From assembly GCF_000377745.1 (NCBI RefSeq), contig NZ_KB898707.1:244482-308481 (forward strand): 64,000 bases of DNA, read 5' to 3'. A program made the translations under genes and the position numbers. The notes beneath the pieces were generated by a model. That model made no database searches. It had not been told where the DNA came from and saw only the letters and a program-made list of their open reading frames with translations. Shown piece by piece: positions 8,230 through 17,677 of the stretch. Origin of the DNA: Gilvimarinus chinensis DSM 19667 (lineage in GTDB: Bacteria > Pseudomonadota > Gammaproteobacteria > Pseudomonadales > Cellvibrionaceae). Position 1 is the stretch's first letter. Each line of letters begins with the position of its first letter.

Positions 8230-10188
8230 ATGAATCTCGTTATCGTCGAGTCACCCGGTAAAGTCAAAAAGATCAGTCAGATTCTTGGTTCAGGCTGGGA
8301 AGTCCAGGCCAGTGTTGGTCATGTTCGGGACCTTCCCGAGAAGGAAATGGGCGTAGAAGCACCAGAATACCGGCCAAAGTACGTGCCCACGACCAGGGGT
8401 AAAGATGTTCTGGCCAAACTCAGAAAGGCCGTACAGCGCGCCGATGAGGTGTATCTGGCAACGGATATGGATAGGGAAGGGGAGGCCATTGCCTGGCATC
8501 TGCAGCAGGCTCTCAAACTCAAGGAGCCCAAGCGGATTGTCTTCTCAGAGATTACGGCAAAAGCCATCAAAGCAGCGATCAGTAAGCCTGGAAAGATCAA
8601 TTACCGTCGTGTAGCTGCCCAGGAGGGCCGTCGCGTCCTGGATAGGCTCGTGGGTTACCGGGTATCACCCAAGCTCGGAGATGTGACCAAACAGCGAGGC
8701 CTCTCCGCAGGCAGAGTGCAGTCACCGGCCGTGCGCATCGTTGCTGATCGTGAACGAGCCATTCAAGCCTTTGTCACCACAGATCACTATGGTGCACGGT
8801 GGAATCTCGGTGGCTGGTTTGCTGACTGGGACGCCAAGCCGTTCCTCCTGGAGGGGCAGGAATACCTGCTTGACCGCTCCCTGGCCGAATGGGTGGCAAA
8901 TGTCACGGAGGCGTCTGTAATCGCTTGTGAGGAGACTCAGGAGTCCAAGGCACCTCCAGCACCGTTCATCACCTCTACGCTGCAGCAAGCGGCCTCCAGC
9001 CGCCTCAAGATGAAGCCGAAGGCCACAATGGCCGCCGCTCAGAAGCTCTACGAACAAGGCCACATCACCTACATGCGAACTGACACACCCAATTTATCAG
9101 AGGAGGCGTTCGCACAGATCCAGGATTACGGCCGAGCGAATGGGTTGCCCGTCGTCGATCGTCAACGCACTTGGAAAGCCAAAGGTGACGCCCAGGAGGC
9201 GCACGAAGCCGTCCGGCCGACTCACATTGACCTGGTCGAAGCTGGCGAGACCTCGGATCAGCAACAGCTGTATAAGCTGATCTGGCAGCGTACCTTGGCC
9301 TCGCAGCTGCAGGCAGCCAAATACGCGGTGCGCACGGTCAAACTCCGTGCCGGCGAGCAGCTGCAGGGTAAGCCCGTCGAATGTGTGACCAAAGGCCGTA
9401 CCGAGCTCAATCCGGGCTGGAAGACGGTCTATGCCGACGATGCGCCGGCGTCTAAACAAGACCCTGAGGAAGCGGCCAATCCGGTACCCAAGCTGCAGGA
9501 GGGCCAGCTGGTCAACATTGCTGAGGGCAAAGTCCTGGATAAGCGTACCAAGCCACCTTCGCGCTTCACCGAGGCACAGCTGATCAAAGAGCTGGAGAAG
9601 CAAGGTATTGGCCGACCATCGACCTACGCCGCGATCATGGAGAACATCATGTCCCGCGGATATGTCACTTATGACTCGGCCGGCAAGTACCTTGTACCGA
9701 CCGATACTGGGTACCTGGTGGTCGACTGCCTGGTCGCCAGTCGTTTCAGTTTTATCGAGCTGGATTTCACAAAGTCCATTGAGGCCCAGCTGGACGAGGT
9801 CGCGGAAGGTCGCGCCGGCTACAAGGGTGTGATCGCGACTCTGGATAATCGATTGACCGCCGAGCTCACCAATATGGATACGGTCAAAGTCGAGGTGCCG
9901 GCCGGAATGAATCACCCGTGCCCGGAGTGCGGGGAGCAGCTGACTCGCCGCCCGGGTAAATCCAGCAAGAAAGCCTGGTGGGGTTGCTCTGGCTACCCTG
10001 AGTGCAAAGTGACTCTGCCAGACAAGAATGGTAAGCCAGGCAAACCTAAAGAACGGGAAGTGTCTGAAACACCTTGCCCGAAATGCGGGAAGGAGCTGGT
10101 TCGCCGGAAGAAAGGCGGCAAGTCCGGCTATGACTTTTGGGGTTGTAGTGGATTTCCGAAATGTGATGGGAGGATAAATAATGAGTGA
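8230..10188 (+). CDS. Type IA DNA topoisomerase of the ICE
   Basis: A 652-residue enzyme that relaxes or decatenates DNA by single-strand passage. It has an N-terminal TOPRIM domain (LVIVESPGK...; ATDMDREGEAIAWHL), an active-site tyrosine in HITYMRTDTPNLS, a GIGRPSTYAAIM motif, and two C-terminal four-cysteine zinc fingers (CPECGEQL...CSGYPEC and CPKCGKEL...CSGFPKC). ATG 8230 is chosen over an upstream in-frame ATG (8188) because GAGGAAG lies just ahead and the protein then begins at the TOPRIM domain. PFGI-1-class ICEs commonly carry such a gene for maintenance. Confidence 0.95.
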   Translation: MNLVIVESPGKVKKISQILGSGWEVQASVGHVRDLPEKEMGVEAPEYRPKYVPTTRGKDVLAKLRKAVQRADEVYLATDMDREGEAIAWHLQQALKLKEPKRIVFSEITAKAIKAAISKPGKINYRRVAAQEGRRVLDRLVGYRVSPKLGDVTKQRGLSAGRVQSPAVRIVADRERAIQAFVTTDHYGARWNLGGWFADWDAKPFLLEGQEYLLDRSLAEWVANVTEASVIACEETQESKAPPAPFITSTLQQAASSRLKMKPKATMAAAQKLYEQGHITYMRTDTPNLSEEAFAQIQDYGRANGLPVVDRQRTWKAKGDAQEAHEAVRPTHIDLVEAGETSDQQQLYKLIWQRTLASQLQAAKYAVRTVKLRAGEQLQGKPVECVTKGRTELNPGWKTVYADDAPASKQDPEEAANPVPKLQEGQLVNIAEGKVLDKRTKPPSRFTEAQLIKELEKQGIGRPSTYAAIMENIMSRGYVTYDSAGKYLVPTDTGYLVVDCLVASRFSFIELDFTKSIEAQLDEVAEGRAGYKGVIATLDNRLTAELTNMDTVKVEVPAGMNHPCPECGEQLTRRPGKSSKKAWWGCSGYPECKVTLPDKNGKPGKPKEREVSETPCPKCGKELVRRKKGGKSGYDFWGCSGFPKCDGRINNE

Positions 10189-10519
10189 TAGGGCTAAACA
10201 CTGCAGGGCGAGCTGCAGCGTGACGTCTTGCCCATTCGCCTATACGGATGAAAGCGAAATGATACAGAATTATGGGTGCATACCGACGCCCTTTGAGATT
10301 CTAGCCATGCGTGTAACTCATGGAAAGACATGGGCATGTCATTCAGAGCCGACAAAGCCCTGCCTTGGAGTACTAAAGGAGCTCAACAGCCTTGGTGTAC
10401 TTAACAAAATTATTGATACAAAGCTGATTACAGAGCTAGATTCATGGCATCACTTTACTTCTGGAACAGATGAAATACTCGAAGCATGGCTAAAAACTTC
10501 AGACAATACAGTCAGATAA
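10181..10519 (+). CDS. Conserved cysteine-rich hypothetical protein
   Basis: A 112-residue protein overlapping the topoisomerase stop by 8 bp, so probably translated with it. It contains CRASCSVTSCPFAYTDESE, a YGCIPTPFEI segment and WACHSEPTKPC, so several Cys/His could bind metal. Similar small proteins with a YGCLPTP-type motif are widespread, but their function is not known. Confidence 0.65.
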   Translation: MSDRAKHCRASCSVTSCPFAYTDESEMIQNYGCIPTPFEILAMRVTHGKTWACHSEPTKPCLGVLKELNSLGVLNKIIDTKLITELDSWHHFTSGTDEILEAWLKTSDNTVR

Positions 10520-10524
10520 GTAAT

Positions 10525-10736
10525 TGTGGAGAAATTCCGGCACCAAGAGAAAATAGCTACTTCAATTCTAATGTGGAGAAATTCCGGTAGTCCGGGTTGT
10601 CCTAGAATTAACATGCTAAAGTGCACGTATTCTCTAGCCTCCAGGTCGATGGTCACGCATACTGAGGACGCTATTATGGAGAAATTCCGGTACCAGCCCA
10701 GCACAAAAGCACCGGTTTAATGTGGAGAGATTCCGG
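10525..10736 (+). repeat. Four direct copies of TGTGGAGAAATTCCGG
   Basis: Near-identical 16-mers start at 10525, 10572, 10675 (first bases TATGG) and 10721 (one A-to-G change). All point the same way, in two pairs 47 and 46 bp apart. The intervening sequence is not repeated. The region lies just after the topoisomerase operon and holds no long ORF. Possible explanations are protein-binding iterons or relics of insertion-sequence ends with internal repeats, as in the IS21 family. Confidence 0.8.
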
Positions 10737-10802
10737 TATTGCCATCGCGCGCAATCTGGATCTTATTATATTGATCACACAATCAATCTAGAGCTGTAGA
10801 CC

Positions 10803-10955
10803 ATGCCAAACCAACCTAAGCCCCTCCCTGCGAAGAAACACAACGGCGACAAACATACCTCAAGCCAAAGCGCTGCAGAGGCAATAGCCGAGGCAATAAG
10901 AAATCCAACGGCCGAAGATCTAAAGCGGTTTCGGGCTTACATTAAAAACCACTGA
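10803..10955 (+). CDS. Small hypothetical protein
   Basis: A 50-codon ORF encoding a basic, polar peptide (begins MPNQPKPLPAKKHNGDK, ends RFRAYIKNH) with an Ala/Glu-rich helical centre. No family is recognised and the ribosome site is weak. The amino-acid composition looks natural for a small DNA-associated protein, but this is only a candidate gene. Confidence 0.35.
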   Translation: MPNQPKPLPAKKHNGDKHTSSQSAAEAIAEAIRNPTAEDLKRFRAYIKNH

Positions 10956-10974
10956 CCGGATATTTCATCCACTG

Positions 10975-11625
10975 TCAGCGGCAAATTGACTCGCAAGGTA
11001 CTCCATCCCCGTCGCCATCGATGGGCAAACCGCACTTAGCCAAGTAAAACTTAGCCTCACTACATGACGCCATCTCGCTACAGGTCCGCTTCTGCCCACA
11101 ACGGCCATCTATTGGCGCGTTGTTGGTATTCGATCTGGCTTGCCCTGAGCGCCTATCTGCCCGCCATTCCCATGGCGCCTGGACCTGATCAGACTGAAGG
11201 GCCCACAGGCCACGCATTGAGGCTTTCGCTTCACTCTCTAGCTCGATTAGACGTTGGTCTGTGAGATATTTTAGATACGCCCAAGCGTAACCCTCAGCGA
11301 CCATTTCACGGTTTATATTTCTGCCAGCGAGCATGACCACACCGATAGTGCGACCGTACCGGTCTTTCTCTTTCGATAACACCAACACATCCCGGCCGGC
11401 AATCTTCTTGGTCAGAGCCTTCTTAGAAGCCCCGCCAAATGGTTGGCTTTTTTCAGGGGCATCGATACCGTCCAATCGTATTTTGGTTTGAGTATTGTTT
11501 TCGGAAAGCACTTTTATCGTGTCGCCGTCTGTCACGGACACAACTCGGCCATGAATATTCTGCGCGAGTGCGGCGGGAATCGAAAGTATAAGTACGACGA
11601 ATACAGTTGCGTTGACTCGCAGCAT
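10975..11625 (-). CDS. Secreted thermonuclease (SNase-like) with Excalibur-type C-terminus
   Basis: A 216-residue protein. The N-terminal signal peptide (VFVVLILSIPAALAQ) is followed by a staphylococcal-nuclease domain: VTDGDTIKVL, KIRLDGIDAPEKSQPFG and DRYGRTIGVV, holding the usual Arg-Glu-Arg catalytic set. The C-terminus has a Cys-rich calcium-binding Excalibur-like motif (GDGDGVPCESIC). It probably acts in the periplasm or outside the cell and may degrade DNA during conjugation or for nutrition. It stands alone on the minus strand. Confidence 0.85.
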   Translation of the reverse strand: MLRVNATVFVVLILSIPAALAQNIHGRVVSVTDGDTIKVLSENNTQTKIRLDGIDAPEKSQPFGGASKKALTKKIAGRDVLVLSKEKDRYGRTIGVVMLAGRNINREMVAEGYAWAYLKYLTDQRLIELESEAKASMRGLWALQSDQVQAPWEWRADRRSGQARSNTNNAPIDGRCGQKRTCSEMASCSEAKFYLAKCGLPIDGDGDGVPCESICR

Positions 11626-11779
11626 AGTTGAGGCCAGCAGAATTATTCCAAAAAAATCGTTCGTCTAAATTTTCGTATCGGACGGGTGGCGAGTTTTGAC
11701 CATTCTAGACCTAAAGAGGAATTGGTGATGCACGACCTGTGTTCCGCGCCAACGGTAAATGCCCTAGCTTATTGGAAGT

Positions 11780-13183
11780 TTACAATTCATCTTTAGGCAT
11801 TGATATCATAAAGCGCGTTGTTTCATTCTCCGAAGAGACATTTATCACACCTCCATGGCTCTCTATAATCGTCTTAACGATGGCTAAGCCCAACCCTGAC
11901 CCTTCTCCTTGATGTTGCCTTGAGGGATCAACCCGATAAAATCGGTCAAAAAGTTTTGGTAGATGTTCAGCAGCAATACTCTGCCCTGAGTTCTCAATGA
12001 TCAAATGAGCTTTTTGGCCTAGCCGTTCAACGATCACATTGATTGTCCCATTTTCCGGTGTATAACGCAGAGCATTAGATAAAAGGTTAGATATCGCTCG
12101 GCGCAGCATTGAACGGTCGGCTTTTACGTGAACATGGTCACCTCTCGCCGCGAGCTTAATATTTTTCTCTTCTGATAATGCCTCGAAAAACTCGAAGATG
12201 ACCTCGACTTCCTGTCTTAAATCCAACTTCTCCAAATTAGGTTTAAGCAAGCCATTCTCGCTTTGCGCCAACCAAAGCATATCATTAACCATTTTGGTTA
12301 ACCTTTCATGCTCTTCCAGGTTTGAGTAGAGTAACTCGCGATACTCCTCTAACGTTCTTGCTTTGCCCAAAGCGACTTGAGTTTGTGTCGTCAAGTTCGT
12401 AAGTGGTGTGCGCAGCTCATGAGCGATATCAGCTGAAAAGTGAGACAAGCGAGTAAAGCTGTCCTCGAGGTGACTAATCATTTGGTTAAAGGACTCAACC
12501 AACGGCTGCAACTCTTTTGGAACAGTGCTTTCGTTTAATCGAATATCCAGCTGATTGGCCTGCACGGAACGAATGGATTCACTTAAAGATCGTAGAGGAG
12601 CATGTCCTTGGTGAACTCCATACCAGGCTGCAAGCAATGTAATCACACCAGCCATTGACATTATCAACCATAAGTTTCGGCTAAAGTGCTCGAGAAAATA
12701 CATATGGAAGTCCATATTAATGGCCGCAGCGATGAGGTAATCCTGTCCGTCAATATTTACCTCTGTCATTGCTCCCCGATATATTTTTTCATCGATATTC
12801 CAACTGACGAGATTGTTTGCCTTGATAACCTTAACCGGATTATTGAAAGCAGCTCTGGAGGGAAATACGGCTTCATCTGAACGATAAACCAGTGCATACG
12901 ATTCATCCCAAACCTGATAATACACACCGTGGTGACCCGACACGGCATGTGGTAACGTGTCAACGGCGTATCGACCAGAAAGAACAGCTTTTTCTAGTGC
13001 CTTTTCAACAGCACGACTTATAACAACCAGCTCGTCAGCATCTTGTTCGGCAAAATGTTGTTCAACCGACTCTTGAACGAGGTGGCCGATCGTAATAAGG
13101 TTTAGACTGATCGCAAGCGCAACAAACAGCATCACCCTATTATTCAGTGAAAAAGGTCGCGCCAATTTGAAACCAATAGTCAC
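11780..13183 (-). CDS. copS: Heavy-metal sensor histidine kinase (CusS/CopS-like)
   Basis: A 467-residue inner-membrane kinase sensing periplasmic copper. It has two membrane helices (about residues 15-35 and 170-190) flanking a periplasmic sensor, a HAMP region, an H-box (FSADIAHELRTPLTN), an N-box (NLLSNALRYTPENG) and a G-box (GEGSGLGLAIVKTI). It starts with GTG immediately after the regulator's stop, so the two are one operon. The divergent copAB genes are the likely targets. Confidence 0.92.
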   Translation of the reverse strand: MTIGFKLARPFSLNNRVMLFVALAISLNLITIGHLVQESVEQHFAEQDADELVVISRAVEKALEKAVLSGRYAVDTLPHAVSGHHGVYYQVWDESYALVYRSDEAVFPSRAAFNNPVKVIKANNLVSWNIDEKIYRGAMTEVNIDGQDYLIAAAINMDFHMYFLEHFSRNLWLIMSMAGVITLLAAWYGVHQGHAPLRSLSESIRSVQANQLDIRLNESTVPKELQPLVESFNQMISHLEDSFTRLSHFSADIAHELRTPLTNLTTQTQVALGKARTLEEYRELLYSNLEEHERLTKMVNDMLWLAQSENGLLKPNLEKLDLRQEVEVIFEFFEALSEEKNIKLAARGDHVHVKADRSMLRRAISNLLSNALRYTPENGTINVIVERLGQKAHLIIENSGQSIAAEHLPKLFDRFYRVDPSRQHQGEGSGLGLAIVKTIIESHGGVINVSSENETTRFMISMPKDEL

Positions 13184-13864
13184 CTACTCATTCTCCACAT
13201 CGAGTTTGTAACCCATGCCACGAACGGTATGAATTAATTTTGGCTCAAAACCTTCATCAATCTTTCTTCTCAAGCGACGAATAGCGACATCAATGACATT
13301 GGTATCGGAGTCAAAATTCATGTCCCATACTTGGGATGCGATCAATGAACGTGGAAGAACCTCTCCCTGACGCCGAACAAGCAATTCCAGCAAGCAAAAC
13401 TCTTTATGACTGAGACTTATTTTTCGGTCTCCACGAAGAGCTCGACGTTTTATAAGATCCAATCTCAAGTCCGCCACTTTCATTTCATCAGCAAGTATAG
13501 GCGCTGAACTTCTTCGCAACAGGGTTCGAACCCGAGCTAACAACTCGGCAAACGCAAACGGTTTGACCAGGTAATCATCGGCACCTAGCTCCAGCCCTTT
13601 CACTCGATCTTCAACGCTGTCGCGCGCGGTGAGAAACAGTACCGGTGTTTTGCTTCCCGACTCTCGAATCGACTCGATAATGCGCCATCCTCCTACATCG
13701 GGCAGCATCACATCGAGAATCAAAAGATCAAAATCTTCTGTCATCGCTAGATGGTGGCCATCAAGGCCGTTTCGTGCCAGTGTCACCATAAACCCGGCCT
13801 CGCTCAGGCCTTGCTGCAAATAGTCACCAGTTTTCACTTCGTCTTCAACCACTAAAAGCCGCAC
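13184..13864 (-). CDS. copR: OmpR-family copper response regulator (CusR/CopR-like)
   Basis: A 226-residue regulator. The receiver domain has [11 protein letters not shown], phospho-acceptor Asp in [10 protein letters not shown], and Lys in [17 protein letters not shown]. The C-terminal winged helix has [25 protein letters not shown] and the terminal VRGMGYKL motif. The start is taken as GTG 13864, with AGAGGG 7 bases upstream, because a longer upstream extension would precede the normal beginning of the fold. Confidence 0.92.
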   Translation of the reverse strand: MRLLVVEDEVKTGDYLQQGLSEAGFMVTLARNGLDGHHLAMTEDFDLLILDVMLPDVGGWRIIESIRESGSKTPVLFLTARDSVEDRVKGLELGADDYLVKPFAFAELLARVRTLLRRSSAPILADEMKVADLRLDLIKRRALRGDRKISLSHKEFCLLELLVRRQGEVLPRSLIASQVWDMNFDSDTNVIDVAIRRLRRKIDEGFEPKLIHTVRGMGYKLDVENE

Positions 13865-13941
13865 GCTCTGGCCCTCTTGTATGCAATTTCGTCTTAGTGG
13901 AACATTAGTCCCACTAACCCGCCAGAGAAATGACACAAAGA

Positions 13942-13957
13942 TTACAACTTTGTCATC
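13942..13957. promoter_or_regulatory. CusR/CopR-type operator
   Basis: ATTACAACTTTGTCAT lies between the divergent copR and copA genes. It matches the copper-regulator box pattern ATGACAAnnTTGTCAT at all but one position. Its place about 90 bp before copA fits activation of copA and of the regulator's own gene by phosphorylated CopR. Confidence 0.65.
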
Positions 13958-14047
13958 TTCAGGTCATGTCCCTGACAGTCTTCGGATTGTAACCTTCCAG
14001 TCACCCTCTAAAATCGAAATTTTGGATTATATATTTTTGGAAACGAC

Positions 14048-15901
14048 ATGAATCGCTTCTCTAGCTCTATTCCCAGCCCAATGAGTCGCCGACGCTTTGT
14101 TCAAGGCATCGCTGTTGGCGGTGTACTGGCAATGACACCTTCCGCCCTTTTGGCGCGAGAAACGACAAACTCGACCTCAGGTGCGGCTCCCGAACTCACT
14201 GGTACCAATATTCACCTGGAAATAGGCCAAACTCCGGTGAATTTTACTGGTGTAACCCGCATGGCTACGACCATTAACGGGTCGATTCCCGCCCCGACTC
14301 TGCGTTTTCGTGAAGGTGATGAGGTTACGATAAGAGTTACAAATCGGCTAAGTGTCCCGACTTCAATCCACTGGCACGGTATTTTATTACCGTTCGAAAT
14401 GGACGGTGTTCCTGGCATCAGCTTCAAGGGCATTTCTCCAGGGGAGACGTTTGTTTATCGCTTTAAGCTTCGTCAAAGCGGAACCTATTGGTATCACAGC
14501 CATTCCGGCTTTCAAGAAATGACTGGTATGTACGGCGCGCTCATCATCGAACCTCGCTCGGGGGAAAGACACAAAACTGATCGGGACCTTGTAGTTCAGC
14601 TCTCTGACTGGACCGATGAAGATCCGATGCATGTGTTCAGTAAGCTCAAAGTCCAAGGGGACGTCTACAATTTTAACCAACCAACTTTTATTGATTTCAC
14701 TCGAGATGTGTCAGATAAGGGGTTGAAGGCGGCACTAAGCAAGCGCCAGATGTGGAACCAAATGCGAATGAATCCCACAGACTTGGCGGATTTATCTGCA
14801 GCTACTCTCACATACCTCATGAATGGCACGACTCCCTCGGGCAATTGGACAGGCATATTTAAAAAAGGAGAGCGCCTACGCTTGAGGTTTATTAATGCTG
14901 CCAGCAACTCATTCTACGATGTTCGCATTCCCGGATTAAAACTGACAGTAATACAAGCCGATGGTCAAGACGTTGAGCCAGTCTCAATTGACGAATTTCG
15001 CTTTGGCCCTGGTGAGACTTACGATGTATTAGTAAGCCCCGATGAAGAGTGCTACACGATTTTCGCGCAGAGTATGGATCGTACTGGTTATGCTAGGGGC
15101 ACCCTGGCTGCGCAACAAGGTTTGTCAGCACCCGTACCCGCACTGGACCCCGTTGAATGGTTAGCGATGCAAGACATGATGGGTGCAATGAGCCATGAAG
15201 GAGTGAGGCACGATATGCCTATGGCCGGAATGGATCATAGCAATATGGCAATGGATAAGATGGACCACTCAAACATGCACGGCGGTATGGCCATGGATCA
15301 TAGCATGCACGGCATGCAAGACCGTGACAATGATCCGTTAGCAAAACCGTCTACCAGCGTCAATCATGCGCGAACTGAATATGGTCCTTCTGTTGATGCG
15401 CGGGTGGATACACCACGCACTAATCTCGACGATCCGGGGGTGGGGTTACGCAACCTTGTAGAGAAAGGCCTGCGCCCTCACGGGCACAAGGTGCTCACCC
15501 TGGCTGACTTAACATCCACCGACGGCGTCTTCGATGACTCTCGTATACCCGAGAAGGAGCTTGAGCTGCACCTCACCGGAAACATGGAGCGCTACACCTG
15601 GTCCTTTGATGGGCTCGAGTTCGGCCAAAGTACGCCAGTATCCCTTAAGCACGGACAACGTGTTCGAATCATATTACAAAACGACACTATGATGACTCAT
15701 CCTATGCATTTACATGGGATGTGGAGCGAGTTGGAGACTGAACAGGGCGAGCTACGCGTCAGACGCCACACGATTCCTGTGCAGCCTGCTCAGCGCATCA
15801 GCTTTCTCACTACACCTCACGATCTAGGGCGCTGGGCTTGGCACTGTCACCTTTTATTCCATATGGATGCGGGCATGTTCCGTGAAGTGGTGGTGTCATG
15901 A
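14048..15901 (+). CDS. copA: Copper-resistance multicopper oxidase CopA
   Basis: A 617-residue periplasmic oxidase that binds Cu and oxidises Cu(I). It has a twin-arginine signal (MSRRRFVQGIAVGG) and multicopper sites HWHGILLPFEMDG, YWYHSHSGFQ, HPMHLHGMW and WHCHLLFHMDAGM. A Met/His-rich insert (about residues 390-425, repeated MDHSNM units) stores copper. It overlaps copB by 4 bp. The cop box at 13942 lies upstream. Confidence 0.96.
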   Translation: MNRFSSSIPSPMSRRRFVQGIAVGGVLAMTPSALLARETTNSTSGAAPELTGTNIHLEIGQTPVNFTGVTRMATTINGSIPAPTLRFREGDEVTIRVTNRLSVPTSIHWHGILLPFEMDGVPGISFKGISPGETFVYRFKLRQSGTYWYHSHSGFQEMTGMYGALIIEPRSGERHKTDRDLVVQLSDWTDEDPMHVFSKLKVQGDVYNFNQPTFIDFTRDVSDKGLKAALSKRQMWNQMRMNPTDLADLSAATLTYLMNGTTPSGNWTGIFKKGERLRLRFINAASNSFYDVRIPGLKLTVIQADGQDVEPVSIDEFRFGPGETYDVLVSPDEECYTIFAQSMDRTGYARGTLAAQQGLSAPVPALDPVEWLAMQDMMGAMSHEGVRHDMPMAGMDHSNMAMDKMDHSNMHGGMAMDHSMHGMQDRDNDPLAKPSTSVNHARTEYGPSVDARVDTPRTNLDDPGVGLRNLVEKGLRPHGHKVLTLADLTSTDGVFDDSRIPEKELELHLTGNMERYTWSFDGLEFGQSTPVSLKHGQRVRIILQNDTMMTHPMHLHGMWSELETEQGELRVRRHTIPVQPAQRISFLTTPHDLGRWAWHCHLLFHMDAGMFREVVVS

Positions 15902-16767
15902 GTATGAACTATTTCACCAGGCTAACCCATATTTCTCTAGTTTTGGCTTCGGTGCTAGCGAGCGGGGCTTATGCAGAAATGGATCACAGCAACCATGATT
16001 CGGGAGCGCACGAGATGGGTCAAGCGCAAGGTGGCAAAGCTCCTGATAATGCACGTGATCCACATGCCTATTCAGATGGTTTCACATTGACTGAGGGGCC
16101 TTATGCGTTACCTGGGCCCAGACAATTAAGGCTGGCCGATGAACATCGCTTTTGGGCAATCATCGGTGATCGCCTGGAGTACCAGGAAAAATCCGAAAGT
16201 ACTGTTTTCGATTTGCAAGCGTGGTATGGAACCACCTACAACCGCTTCGTTGTGAAAACAGAAGGAGACAGTGTTGATGGTGCTCTTGAGGAGAGTTCCA
16301 CCGATGTCTTTTGGAGCCGTGCCTTTAATGCGTATTTTGATGCTCAGCTAGGCGCACGGGTTGATACCTATGACGAAGGTGAAAATCGTCAATGGCTCGC
16401 GCTGGGTTTTCAAGGGCTCGCTCCTTATTGGTTTGAACTTGATGTCACCGCATATCTCGGTGACGACGGGCGATCAGCCTTGTCTGCCGAAGCTGAATAC
16501 GAACTCTTGTTCACTCAACGACTGATACTGCAGCCCAGAATAGAGATAAATCTACTTGGCAAAGATGACCCTGAAAACGGACTTGGATCAGGTTTAACAA
16601 ATTTGTCGGCAGGTTTGCGCCTCCGTTACGAATTTAGCCGTCAATTTGCGCCTTATATCGGCGTGGAGTGGTCGAGAGCTTTTGATGACACAGCCGATTA
16701 CCTGCTAGCGGCCGGAGAAGATAAATCCAGCTCGCAATTAGTGGCTGGCCTGAAGTTTTGGTTTTGA
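15898..16767 (+). CDS. copB: Copper-resistance outer-membrane protein CopB
   Basis: A 289-residue protein with a signal peptide and a short MDHSNHDSGAHEMG metal-binding stretch after it. A beta-barrel follows, with the GDRLEYQEKS and FELDVTAYLGDDGRSALSAEAEYELLFTQRLILQPR motifs typical of the CopB family, and a C-terminal Phe (LKFWF) as in outer-membrane barrels. Translationally coupled to copA; it works with CopA in periplasmic copper handling. Confidence 0.95.
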   Translation: MSMNYFTRLTHISLVLASVLASGAYAEMDHSNHDSGAHEMGQAQGGKAPDNARDPHAYSDGFTLTEGPYALPGPRQLRLADEHRFWAIIGDRLEYQEKSESTVFDLQAWYGTTYNRFVVKTEGDSVDGALEESSTDVFWSRAFNAYFDAQLGARVDTYDEGENRQWLALGFQGLAPYWFELDVTAYLGDDGRSALSAEAEYELLFTQRLILQPRIEINLLGKDDPENGLGSGLTNLSAGLRLRYEFSRQFAPYIGVEWSRAFDDTADYLLAAGEDKSSSQLVAGLKFWF

Positions 16768-16823
16768 ATCAGCCAAAGAAATCATGCATTGAAATACTTT
16801 TGCATTAAAAAGGCGTATAAGTT

Positions 16824-17321
16824 ATGCGTAAAATTTTGCTATTTATAACGAGTCTTATGTTTGCCGCATGCACTGAACACTCTGCGGATGACGCTTCACA
16901 GTCGATGCCATCAACTGAAGAAGACTTGGCATCTCCGATTGCTCTGACTGTTTACAAAACACCAACTTGCGGATGTTGTGGCCTTTGGGTTGATCATATG
17001 AAAAATGCAGGATTTTCAACAACAGTTTATGATCAAGAAAATTTAAACCCTATAAAATATAAACATAAAATTATGCCGGCTAATCAATCCTGTCATACAG
17101 GCATTATAGAAGGCTATGTGTTTGAGGGGCACATTCCTGCAACTGTCGTAAAAAGATTTTTAAAAGAAAAACCAGAAAACACCATTGGTTTGACTGTTCC
17201 GGGAATGCCATTAGGCAGCCCCGGAATGGAAGTAAACGGTCAATTTCATGAATACGATGTCCTTCTGATGAAAGAAGATGGAAGCACAAGCGTTTATGCG
17301 CACATCGACAGACCTGAATAA
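16824..17321 (+). CDS. DUF411 periplasmic metal-binding protein
   Basis: A 165-residue protein with a lipoprotein-like signal (LLFITSLMFAACTE). The DUF411 core contains VYKTPTCGCCGLWVDHM, a thioredoxin-like Cys-x-Cys-Cys copper site, plus QSCHTG and GLTVPGMPLGSPGME. Members are small copper or silver binding proteins common in copper islands. It sits 56 bp after copB. Confidence 0.9.
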   Translation: MRKILLFITSLMFAACTEHSADDASQSMPSTEEDLASPIALTVYKTPTCGCCGLWVDHMKNAGFSTTVYDQENLNPIKYKHKIMPANQSCHTGIIEGYVFEGHIPATVVKRFLKEKPENTIGLTVPGMPLGSPGMEVNGQFHEYDVLLMKEDGSTSVYAHIDRPE

Positions 17322-17379
17322 AACAAAGAGATCTAATTTTTGCTTTACCTGTCATCCACTTTTTTGGAGAAACTATATT

Positions 17380-17664
17380 ATGAATATGACTACATCGATA
17401 TTACTGTCAACTCTTCTTACAACGACCTTGGCTGCTCAAGCCCATGATCCCAAGGAGCACAAGAAAGATGCTGAAAACCCGGATTGTTCCGAAATGAAAA
17501 ATATGGATCACAGCAAAATGGATATGGACGACCCGGTCATGAAAGCCATGATGAAAAAGTGCAAGAAAGATATGCACCATGATAATGAAAACAACGAGTC
17601 CGATTCAGATCATGCGCACGACGATAATCAAAACAAGGACGAGCACGCAGAACATAAACATTAA
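17380..17664 (+). CDS. Small periplasmic His/Met/Asp-rich copper-binding protein
   Basis: A 94-residue exported protein (signal MNMTTSILLSTLLTTTLAAQA). The mature part is almost entirely His, Asp, Lys, Met and Glu, including MKNMDHSKMDMDDPVMKAMMKKCKK and a His/Asp tail, as in small copper or cation sponges. ATG 17380 is chosen because GGAGA lies 10 bases upstream and the signal peptide then starts correctly. Confidence 0.7.
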   Translation: MNMTTSILLSTLLTTTLAAQAHDPKEHKKDAENPDCSEMKNMDHSKMDMDDPVMKAMMKKCKKDMHHDNENNESDSDHAHDDNQNKDEHAEHKH

Positions 17665-17677
17665 TTGAGAGGGTGCC

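Noticed and set aside
9097-9915. 272-codon minus-strand ORF opposite the topoisomerase gene
   Set aside because: It lies wholly antisense to a clear type IA topoisomerase and has no recognisable domain or ribosome site.
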